Shown here piece after piece: positions 55,414 through 64,000 of a DNA stretch of 64,000 nucleotides. This DNA comes from Primulina eburnea (Eukaryota > Streptophyta > Magnoliopsida > Lamiales > Gesneriaceae): positions 11,304,261-11,368,260 of the forward strand of contig NC_133114.1 of the NCBI RefSeq assembly GCF_022965805.1, given 5' to 3'. Position 1 is the first letter of the stretch; every line of letters begins with the position of its first letter. A program made the position numbers and the translations under genes. The notes below the pieces were generated by a model. It worked only from the letters and a program-made list of their open reading frames with translations, searched no databases and was not told the origin of the DNA.

Positions 55414-57832
55414 TGTAACTTACCGTACTTTGCCACTTAGAATTTGCGGAAAAAATTAAAATTTTCTTAAATAAAACGTGAACCTTCAAAATTCATTAAA
55501 AGAGTTAAACTGTACGTCTCACAAGTTGTTGCAACACAAGATTTTAAAGTTAAATTTTGAAAAAATATTCAATGTTTGCATAAAACGTAAAACATGACGG
55601 TCCTCGGGTCTAGCCTCCTGCTCAGTCCAAGCCAGCTCCTTGGTCCCCACCCCTAGTCTCCTCAAAATCTTGCTCACCTGCATCGATCAAGTCTAGTGAG
55701 TCTAAAGAGTCAACATGGATAAAATGGAAGTAACGAGTAGTACATAATAAAATCACATGCAACTTTAAAATAGGGCGTACGTACTTAAATCTTGAATTTG
55801 CGTAATAAAACTTGAACATAAGTACATACATACTTAGACGTGCCATCAACATAAACTTTTCTTAAACATGCTTGCATACTTGAACATACATAACTTCATC
55901 ATTTTGCGTAGAGGATGTTTCAAAGTAAGTGACCCATAACATATTTCGCCTGATCAGACTAAACCACAGTACTGGGCTGACATGGACGTATCCATTGCCA
56001 CATACATGAGATCCCTGTTCATAATTTAACGGGCGGATCGGTCTCCGTTCATAATTTAACGCTTTCCAATCATGATCTAAACCCGTTCATAATTTAACGG
56101 GGTGGGGAGGTCCTCGGCCACGTTCACCGACTTTCAATCCCATTCATAATTTGGTCATAAGACATTTAGCATACATCAAAAACTTGAAATATTTTCTTTT
56201 GCACGTCAACATACTTACTTGGCGTTGAGGGATTCGTTGGATCTCACTTGAGGCCGCTACTGCAACTAACATGAATTTTAAATACTTAACTTGCATGTCT
56301 TAGACGTAGGTACTTGAGCTCACCACCAAAGAGAATAAGTAGCTTATGACATTCTAGTTCGCTCCGGACTTGACCTCATTTAATCATCGTACTAAACCAT
56401 GACATAAAACCACAAAACAAATCCTATATTTTTACATAAATAAATTTTAACCATGGTGTTAAACCATGATATAGAACCCCGAAGCAAATCCTGAAAAATA
56501 ACACCTCAAGACTCAGCCTAGGATGTTATTACATTGATTCAAACCCATACAAACACCCTGAACGTTCCCAAACATTGACAAGTAACTTCAATACAACAAT
56601 AACACGTAATTCGACATCGTTTCGCTTCTTACGACTTCTATTACATCCCAAGCCAATACCGACCCAAAAGAACCACGAAATAACACCTAAATACATCCCA
56701 TAACATATCTAAATGCAGTAACACAAGCCCTGCGATGCCCATTGAAGCCTGCAACAAATAACTTCAAAAACATATCACTAACATAATTTTCAGGAAACAC
56801 AGTTTGAGCAGTCCCACTAAAACGGTCATAACTCCCTCAATTTTTATCTAAATATTTCGAATTATATATCAAATCGAAGGTATCAAAAAGTTATACATTT
56901 TTCAAGTTGAAAGTTTTATCATATAAAAGACCGAAAAATCGCAGTATTTGAAAAGACAGTAAAAACGAGTTTTCAGATCTAAAATTTTCTCAAAACTGAT
57001 CCAAAACATTTTCTGCTCAAACGACGAACGTCATACATAAAATTTTACGCATAAATATAACACGACACATAATATGACGAGATCGATGCAGAAATAACAG
57101 AATAAACGTGCCTTTGATATTTAAAATACCGTAACGACGATACCGAAGCGGAGATGGCGCGAGGATTGATTCGGGACGAACATGGCGCTAAAATCTTTGA
57201 AGAAAACACATGAATGTTTGCTGGACAATGGAGAGGGAAGGTGCGGCTGCAAGGGTTCTTAGAAACCTAGGTTTTTGCTCTGTCAAAAATAAAAATCTGA
57301 ATGTGTGTGTAAAAACGTGTAAGTTTGTGTGAGTGTGTGTAATGTGTGTAAGTGAGTAATTAGGGAAAATTTTGCTTAATTAAATAATTAATCAAGCTAT
57401 TTAAAAATGCTAACTCCATTAACAAGTCAATAAAATAGTAATTCACTACACACTCTTAAAAAAATCCCTTAATTAAAATAGCACATACACAAAATACTAA
57501 CTTTAAAAGTTTCAACTCTTGAATTACTAGATAAAAAAATTAGGCGTTAATATACTAACAACCTAATAAATTAGTTAAAATACCCCAACCTCAACTCAAA
57601 AATAAAATACCACGTTAAAATTGCCAAAATCGTCACCGGTTTTTTCCTCGATCCCGCTTCGAATAATCGCCTGAAACATGAAACTTGAGAAACATTTTAA
57701 CGTGTATCACATAAACATTGAAATAATGCAATTTATACAAATCATGCATCACTAAATCATTTTAAACTTTAATAAAATATTTAACAATTAATAAATGGAT
57801 GGGTTATACGTGTACTGAATTTAGGCTCTACA
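55414..57832 (-). repeat. Right (5') LTR of element D
   Basis: 2419 bp, TGTAACTTACC to GGCTCTACA. It lacks the roughly 190-bp segment with the GC-rich block pair at the junction near 56497. It has an extra 61 bp at 57521-57581 and 18 bp near 57175. Confidence 0.9.
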
Positions 57833-57837
57833 GATAG
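57833..57837. repeat. Target-site duplication of element D (right), gatag
   Basis: GATAG, matching 47975-47979. Confidence 0.9.
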
Positions 57838-58595
57838 AATGCTCCCGGGACAATAAAGCGACAAGATGGATTAACACCCGAGTCATAGAACTACCCGGGA
57901 TGAGGAAAGTATGACCTGAAGAATTTATGGTAGGTCGGGCCATATGAGCACCCGAAACATTATTTCCCCGGGACGTTGTATGCCCGGGCCCTCATAAAAA
58001 ATCTCGAGAAGTATTTTACCCAGGCCACCTCGATATGAGTGAAGCATTTAATAGCGCCGACTTGATAGAGTATGCACAGCCGACCTATCTCTGACAACAA
58101 CATAAATGGTTGACAAAATCAGGTGGGCTAGATGTGACTATTACGAGATTTGACATGTCAGAACAATAGGGTATAATCAGCCGCCGTACTAGAATTAATG
58201 CTCAACACAAAAAACGAAGTCATCATTGAATCATCTACTGTAAATAACAGGTTCTTTACTTGCATTTACTCTCTATTCAGATATTAATTCACACATTTAA
58301 TACTCTCATTTATTGCTCATTTACTCTCAACTCCTCACACCAATTTCACAGCCATCACTTGGCTACATTGGTTTTTTTGCTTGAGTGCCTTGCTGACTTA
58401 AGCATCAGAGTGGTCACGTCGGACACCCCTCTGACGCTCATTCACGTGGTTCTTTTCTTGCTCGCAGATCCCTCAAATCGCTTATGGAGGAAAGAAGTTC
58501 ATTTCATACGTCTAACTCACATTTCCTTCAACATTTTGATATCAAATCCAGCAGAGTACCCGACCCGACTCGTCTCTTTCGCCCGGGTTGCATCA
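57838..58595 (+). repeat. 5' LTR of element E, part 2
   Basis: Resumes LTR E after element D and ends GGGTTGCATCA before the PBS. With part 1 the LTR is about 867 bp. More CCCGGG sites at 57844, 57894, 57967 and 57983. Confidence 0.75.
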
Positions 58596-58596
58596 T

Positions 58597-58605
58597 TGGC
58601 GCCGT
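58597..58605 (+). other. Primer-binding site, element E
   Basis: TGGCGCCGT begins 1 bp after the LTR end. As I recall it fits the 3' end of tRNA-Asp and is common in Tat-lineage elements. Complementarity stops after 9 bases. Confidence 0.6.
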
Positions 58606-58636
58606 CCGTGGGAAATTTGAGTCCTAAGGCGTTGAT

Positions 58637-60120
58637 ATGGCTCCTACCAGAAGAACAAATCAAGAAACCTCCCGGATCCAGGAAGAGAATAACACCCGTC
58701 TCTCTGGTGCAGGTGGCCCCCCACCTAATGGTCCTCAGCCCACCATCCATTTAATACCCAAGGAGTTGACCAAAATCGTAACTGATGCTGTCAAGACAGC
58801 CATGGCAAAGCAGGCCACCACCCATCATTCTAGTCACCCCGAACAGTAACGTGAGCAGACGCAAGAGGAAGAAAGAAGGGAGGAGGAGAGAGAGTCAAGT
58901 GTGGGTTCTAAGTCTCCTACTGTGGCAGAGGAGTTGGAAGAATTAAGGAAGAAGGTGGAGGCGTGGAAGGACAAGTTGTTTCTAAAAATAATGCTCAAGT
59001 TGTAAAAGGTTGTCCGTTCTCCGATATCATTGTCCGGGAACCATTGCCCGGGCAATTCAAGTCGGCCAAAATCAAGGATTATGATGGGAGTTCTGACCCC
59101 GAGGAGCATCTTGCTCGCTTTGAAAATATGGCCATGTTGCATTGCTATGGGGACCAGATCAAGTGTAAAGTTTTTTTAACTACCCTGGTCGACTCTGCAC
59201 AAAGATGGTTCGAAGGGTTGGCACCTGCAGAGCATTCACTATTTTGAAGACTTCCAAAAGGTATTCTTGCATCAATTCAGCAGCAGCAAGAAGTACAAGA
59301 AGACTGCTTTCAGCTTGTTTGAGGTGAAGCAGGGACAAGATGAAACCTTAAGGGCGTATATCAAAAGATTCAACCGGGTGACCCTGGATGTTCCGGCATG
59401 TGCACCCGAGACAAAAACTACCGCGTTCATGCAAGGAATGTGGGAAGGGGATTTCTTCCGATCCCTAACCAAAAAACTGCCCGAGAGCTTTGAAGATCTC
59501 CTATCCCGGGCGGAAAAGTACATCAATATGGAAGATGCGCAGAACCAGAAGAGAGAAACTTTGAAGAGGTCAAGGGGAGACCAGGCTGTCAGGCCTGAAG
59601 AGAGAGCTTCCAAGAAAAGTGGTCCTGGAAATTTCTCTCATGTACCTCTGAGAATTGCCCGAGATCGAGAAATTCAAGAATGCAGCTCGGACATAGCCCC
59701 GCTTCCCAGTCCAATGGCGAGGGCACCAAGACCAGAGAAGAAGGGGTTCTGCACCCTTCACAAAGAATGTTCTCACAATACCAATGAGTGCCGAACTCTG
59801 AGGAAGGAGCCTAGCAATAAACATCCCGAGTGGAAGCAATAAACATCCCGAGTGGAAGCAAAAGTGAGAAAACGAGTTCCCGGGAGGAAAGGAGCAGACA
59901 AGTTGAAAGGAAGGACCTTTCCCCGAGCCGAGGAGTAATAAAAATGATTTCGGAAAGGTCCACAGATGGTGATTCCAACCGGGCTCGAAAAGCGAGAAGT
60001 AGGAGGGAGTGCTTGGAGGTTGATAGGAGGGGGAGAGACGAGCCAGTTATAAGCTTTGGCCCAGAAGACCTCAAGGGAGTTAGCCTACCCCACAATGACA
60101 CTCTTGTCATCCAAGCATGA
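58637..60120 (+). pseudogene. Gag of element E
   Basis: Starts MAPTRRTNQETSRIQEENN at 58637. Fragments in alternating frames: 58637-58849 (ends TAA), 58963-59247 (YDGSSDPEEHLARFENM, then VDSAQRWFEGL) and 59267-59842 (KYKKTAFSLFEVKQG, then LTKKLPESFEDLL). A short motif CTLHKECSHNTNEC near 59755-59795 is the Tat-type Cys/His element. A 22-bp tandem duplication at 59814-59857 shifts the frame. The end segment 59858-60120 stops in TGA just before the protease. Confidence 0.8.
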
Positions 60121-60660
60121 GTGGCTAATTATGATGTGTTGAGGGTATTTGTTGACAATGGCAGCTCTGTCAATGTCATATTTAAAGAAGCACTGGTCCA
60201 AATGGATTTGCACGAATATCAGTTAGAGGCGGTTGAGACTGCCCTGTTTGGTTTTGCTGGACATGCCGTGTACCCCGAGGGGGAGATCACCCTGCCACTA
60301 ACCTTGGGAACCGGGGACTTGAGGAAAACTCTGATGACGGTCTTTACAGTGGTGGATGCCCCATCCTCGTACAATATCATCTTGGGGAGGCCAGCTATGA
60401 ATGAGATGAGAGCTGTGACCTCCACTTATCACCAGAAAATTAAATTTCCAGTTCGAGGACGGGTTGGGGAAGTCAAGGGAGATCAACCCTCTTCTCGGAA
60501 GTGTATTGGGGAGACCGTCCGGGTAGACCAGAAGAAGGCGAGAAGGGAGGGGAAGGGGAGTCAAGAGGAGGTGGCCAGAGAGAGAGAGAAGTACATTTTG
60601 TTGCGGAAGAGGAGCAAGAAGTGTTGGAAATTGAGTCGGGAAAGCACGTCTGGGTAGCCC
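60121..60660 (+). pseudogene. Aspartic protease of element E
   Basis: About 178 codons from the TGA at 60118. Active site VFVDNGSSVNVIF (D-N-G-S instead of D-T/S-G), which is the usual form in the Tat clade, then NIILGRPAMNEMRAV. The preceding TGA interrupts the gag frame. The basic tail overlaps the next frame from 60501. Confidence 0.78.
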
Positions 60661-61721
60661 GAGACATCAATGCGTCCACCCGGGTAATTCTCCTGCATTG
60701 TTTAAAAACTAACATCAGTGTTTTCGCCTGGTATCAACAGGAATTAGCCGGGATCTCGCCCCAAGTAGCTGAGCACAAGTTAAATATTCTCTCGGGATCT
60801 CGGCCTGTGAAGCAGAAGAAGAGGTACTTCGGCCCTGAAAGAGATAAAGTCATTGAAGAGCAAGTGGGAGAGCTGTTGAGCGCCGGCCACATCAGAGAAG
60901 TCCAATTTCCTACTTGGCTCTCAAATGTGGTCCTCGTCCCAAAATCCACCGGGAAGTGGAGAATGTGCGTCGATTTCAGGGACCTGAATAAAGCCTGACC
61001 CAAAGACTGTTATCCACTCTCTCGGATTTATCAGCTGGTGGATTCCACCTCTGGATGCGAGTTATTAAGCTTTTTGGATTGCTATCAAGGGTACCACCAA
61101 ATCCCCTTTTCTCTTGAAAATCAAGATAAGCCAGTTTTATCACCTCCGGGGGCACCTTCTGCTACTGTTGTTATGCCCTTCGGATTGAAGAATGCGGGAG
61201 CCACATACCAACGTTTAATGAATCTTGTCTTCCAAAAGCAGATAGGTCGGAATATTGAGGTGTACGTGGACGACATTCTAATCCAAACCCGGGAGGTCTC
61301 CCATTTTATTGATGATCTAGCCGAGACCTTCACCACCTTGAAACAATACGGAATAAAGCTCAACCTGGCCAATTGTGTTTTCAAGCTCAGGAGTGGAAAA
61401 TTTTTGGGTTTCTTGGTAACTGATAGGGGAATCGAAGTCAACCCCGAAAAAATCAAAGCAATAATAGACATGCCTTCTCCTCAATCTGTCCAAGATGTGC
61501 AAAAATTAACCGGGAGGATTGCTGCCCTGTCACGCTTCATTTCCCGATCTGCTCATCGGAGTTATCCATTTTTCCAAGTTCTAAGAAAAACGCAAAAATT
61601 TGGCTGGGACGAAAAATGTGAGCAAGCTTTTCAAGACTTGAAGAAACATCTGGCTGAGTTGCCTATTCCTAGCAAAACCCGAGCCCGGAGAAAAATTATG
61701 GAGCTATCTATCCGCCACTGA
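60661..61721 (+). pseudogene. Reverse transcriptase of element E
   Basis: Two frames: 60501-60998 (FRDLNKA then TGA at 60996-60998) and 61038-61721. Palm motif FLDCYQGYHQIPF near 61071, then MPFGLKNAGATYQRLMN and the catalytic YVDDILIQ near 61263. It continues to the connection with the first RNase H, which is shifted out of frame near 61700. Confidence 0.83.
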
Positions 61722-62045
61722 GTTCGCTGTTAGTTCTGTGCTTGTCAGGGAAGAAGAAGCCGACCAGAAGCCAATATATTATGTCACTCATGCCCTTCGA
61801 GGAGCGGAGTTAAAATACAGTGAGGTGGAAAAATAGCACTGGACCTGGTGATGACTGCCCGGAATCTGAGACCTTATTTGCTCTCACATCCCATTGTGGT
61901 CCTCACCAATTCTCCACTCGGAGGATCATGACACATGCCGAAGTCTCAGGAAGAATGGTTAAATGGACAGTAGAGCTCGGGGAGTATGACATTGAATACA
62001 AACCTCGAGTTGCTATAAAAGCCCAAGAATCGACAGACTTCTTAA
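61722..62045 (+). pseudogene. First RNase H of element E, heavily broken
   Basis: Remnants in several frames between the RT and the second RNase H: the KPIYYVTHAL-like stretch near 61770, and GRMVKWTVELGEYDIEY near 61951. Shifts and stops prevent a continuous reading. Confidence 0.55.
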
Positions 62046-62647
62046 TAGAAATGATTCAACCGGTAGAAGAAGAGGTATGGAGAGTGTTTGTTGATGGTGC
62101 ATCAAATTTATTGGGATGTGGATTTGGGGTGGTCCTGATTGCTCCATCAGAAGAGAACATCAAGCTGGCTCTGAGGATCGACTCCAGGGTCACTAAAAAT
62201 GAAGCAGAGTATGAGGATGTTCTGGCAGGGTTGCAGGCTACCCGGGAAGTCGGTGCTTCCCGGGTCATTATTTATTCTGACTCTCAGTTGGTCACACAGC
62301 AAATCAAGGGAGCGTATGAGGCCAAGAACGAAAAAATGCTCAAGTATCTGGGGCTCATCACCGCCCGGGCAGCGTCTCTGACCGACTGGAGCATCGAGCA
62401 AATTCCTAGGGAGGAAAATGCAGAAGCTGATACCTTAGCCAAATGGGCTGCTTCCATGTCAGATATAAGCACCTGGGAAGTTCTCTGCTTTACAAGGCTA
62501 ATGTTCTCTATTGATGAAGAGATACCCCCGATTCAGAGAAGCTCGTGGATGACCCCTCTCGTTGAATATATAGTCCATGGCAAGCTCCCAGAAGATCGAG
62601 CTCGAGCTGCAAAAATAAAAAAAAAGCACCTAGGTTTGTCTTTTTGA
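62046..62647 (+). pseudogene. Second RNase H (archaeal-type) of element E
   Basis: VFVDGASNLLGCGFGVVL (first Asp), KNEAEYEDVLAG (Glu), IIYSDSQLVTQQIKG (Asp) and EENAEADTLAKWA (last Asp) appear in the order and spacing of a type I RNase H domain. A second such domain before the integrase is a known hallmark of Tat elements and is thought to act in genome-RNA removal. Here the four acidic residues are all present. Confidence 0.8.
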
Positions 62648-63006
62648 ATGATTTTTTATACAGGCGATCATATCAAGGCCCATTGCTCAAGTGCTTATCA
62701 AAAAATGAGGTAGAGTATGTCCTCCGAGAAGTACACGAAGGATGCTGTGGTGAACACCTCGGTAGAATAGCTCTGTCTCGGAAAGCTATATTGGCCGGAT
62801 TCTGGTGGCCCCAAATGAATCAGGATGCTGCCCGACTTGTTAAAAAATGCCAGGGTTGTCAACACCATTATAATTTTCATCATGGCCCAGCTGCTAACAT
62901 GCAACCAATCTCAACATCATGCCGTTTTGATCAATGGGGTTTGGATATTGTGGGTCCCATCCCCATAGCCCGAACACAGCCGTGGATTATTTCTCCAAGT
63001 GGGTAG
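62648..63006 (+). pseudogene. Integrase zinc domain and core start, element E
   Basis: 120 codons: EVHEGCCGEHLGRIA, then FWWPQMNQDAARLVKKC and QGCQHH. Core start CRFDQWGLDIVGPIP. It ends at TAG (63004-63006); frame changes follow to 63215. Confidence 0.78.
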
Positions 63007-63751
63007 AGGCGAGCCATTAGCCAAAATTACTGAGGAGGAGGTCATGAAATTTCTTTGGAAAAATATTGTTTGCAGATATGGCATCCCCAGAAAATTGATT
63101 TCAGATCATGGGAGGTAATTTGAGGGAAAGAAAATCAACTCATGGTGTCAAGAAAAGAAGATCATTCAATCCTTCACATCAGTAACCTACTCCCAAGCTA
63201 ATGGTCAGACTGAAGTGACTAATAGAATCATTGTGCAAGCATTGAAAGCCCGGCTCCATGGAAAGGGTAAAGATTGGGTGGAGGAACTACCGAGTGTATT
63301 ATGGGAATATCGAACTATACCACGATCATCTACTCGGGAAACTCCGTATAGCCTAGTCTATGGTTCAGAAGCAGTCCTACCTGTGGAGATTAGGCAATCT
63401 TCTGCTCGGATAGAATCTTATCCGAGTAACAATGATCAGTCCCGTGCCATTGAACTTGATTTAGTTGAACAAAAGAGAGACCGGGCAGCCATTCGAATGG
63501 AAGCTTATCACAGCCGGATAATTAGATCCTACAACAAGCATGTTCGATCACGAGATTTTCAGGTTGGGGACTTGGTGATGAAAAATGTAAAACCAGTGGG
63601 GAATGTAGGGAAATTAGAAGCACGGTGGGAAGGACCCTTCAAAATAGTTCGGAGAGTCAGCTCGGGAGAAGCTTATTATCTCGAAGATTCTCAGGGACAC
63701 ACTCTTAAGAGGCCATGGAATGCTTTTCATTTAAAGAGATATTATGTTTAA
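63007..63751 (+). pseudogene. Integrase core and C-terminus, element E
   Basis: A broken stretch with RKLISDHGR at 63090-63117 (second Asp), then an open frame from 63215 with NRIIVQALKARLHG, VEELPSVLWEYRTIPRSST and SLVYGSEAVLPVEI, ending in a WEGPFKIVRRV C-terminal domain with no chromodomain. Stop at 63749-63751. Confidence 0.8.
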
Positions 63752-63810
63752 AGCACTTGTATCCACTGTTTCTACATCAAATAAAGAAATTGTTCAAGGA
63801 AATGTCTACT

Positions 63811-64000
63811 AAGTCCAGGGATCCGTACCCTGGCCTTGGGACCGCACCCTGGTTATCTACGAAGTCCAGGGACCTGTACCCTGGCCCAGAGACCTGCACC
63901 CTAGTTATCTACGAAGTCCAGGGACCCGTACCTTGGCCCAGGGACCCGCACCCTGGTTATCTACAAAGCACAACCCGCACCTCGGTTTTATACAAAGCCC
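63811..64000 (+). repeat. 51-52-bp tandem repeat downstream of pol E
   Basis: Units start with AAGTCCAGGG at 63811, 63862 and 63914, and a fourth diverged one at 63966. Each contains two CCAGGG...CCCTGG-type inverted repeats about 20 bp apart. The array runs off the window. Confidence 0.85.

Larger units (their letters stand above)
47980..57832 (-). mobile_element. Element D: Ty3/gypsy chromovirus inserted in LTR E
   Basis: 9853 bp with both LTRs, TSD gatag, PBS, PPT and a complete but decayed gag-pol on the - strand. The chromodomain-like tail VCWLNQSVEEATWEAE places it with A and B. LTRs differ by roughly 10% over the first 270 bp plus indels of about 190, 61 and 18 bp, so D is clearly older than A, B and G. 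Confidence 0.92.
47871..64000 (+). mobile_element. Element E: Ty3/gypsy, Tat lineage (Retand/Ogre-like), 3' end outside window
   Basis: Order: LTR (split by D), PBS, gag, protease, RT, RNase H, a second RNase H, integrase, then a GC-rich tandem repeat. A second RNase H between the first one and integrase is diagnostic for the Tat clade. Repeats between integrase and the 3' LTR are also known from that clade. Many frameshifts and stops show decay. The 3' LTR is not in the window. E interrupts copia element F at 47870. Confidence 0.85.

Overview
The window is plant nuclear DNA, most likely from a eudicot. It is packed with nested LTR retrotransposons of plant lineages (Ty3/gypsy chromoviruses, a Tat-type gypsy element with a second RNase H, Ty1/copia, a LARD and a Cassandra-like 5S-bearing LTR) and also holds CACTA, hAT and PIF/Harbinger-type DNA transposons. 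One spliced host gene is recognisable, RAD9 (DNA-damage checkpoint clamp), on the + strand at 35840-40880. Two exons of a decayed THG1-like (tRNA-His guanylyltransferase) gene lie at 21661-22240. I see no tRNA gene, CRISPR array or bacterial-style operon. Species and clade are not determined.

Layout. 1-8454: element A, a young + strand chromovirus whose 5' LTR is cut by the window edge. It sits inside the RT gene of element B. 8455-19725: element B on the - strand, arranged LTR-internal-LTR-internal (two tandem units sharing a middle LTR), with the left unit cut by A. 19731-28125: host-like and decayed DNA with the THG1-like exons, a PIF-like MITE, a copia gag and LTR inserted in an old gypsy gag, and a hAT transposase pseudogene. 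28160-35788: element G, a very young non-coding LARD with 3.2-kb LTRs, inserted 51 bp upstream of the RAD9 ATG (TSD atcta). 35840-40880: RAD9, whose first exon carries a one-base frameshift and whose intron 3 holds an old LTR relic. 41508-41800: Cassandra-like LTR. 42100-47870: copia element F, split by a non-autonomous CACTA element (44110-45489, TSD atg) and by solo LTR C (45734-47524, TSD gtgaa), and cut at its right end by element E. 47871-64000: element E, a Tat-lineage element whose 5' LTR is itself split by element D (47980-57832, TSD gatag), an older - strand chromovirus.

The observation I rate highest concerns the LTRs. A, B and C each carry, just upstream of the LTR TATA box, an array of a short GC-rich, largely self-complementary motif. 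The motif sequence differs between families (GCACCCGCGGT in A, CGCTAGGGCG in B, GCGCATATGCGC in C). The spacing is nearly constant: pairs 22-23 bp apart, repeated with gaps of 50-52 bp, one pair every 72-75 bp. A and C have homologous LTR skeletons around these arrays but different motifs. The relic LTR in RAD9 intron 3 shows one pair at 22 bp, and the LARD LTR has a cluster of perfect hairpins upstream of its TATA. I know of no description of such a spacing-conserved, sequence-switching promoter array.

All positions were read by hand. LTR divergence values are manual counts: about 1% for A, 1.1% for B, 0.5% for G and roughly 10% for D over its first 270 bp. All autonomous-type elements carry frameshifts or stop codons, so the copies here look inactive in cis.
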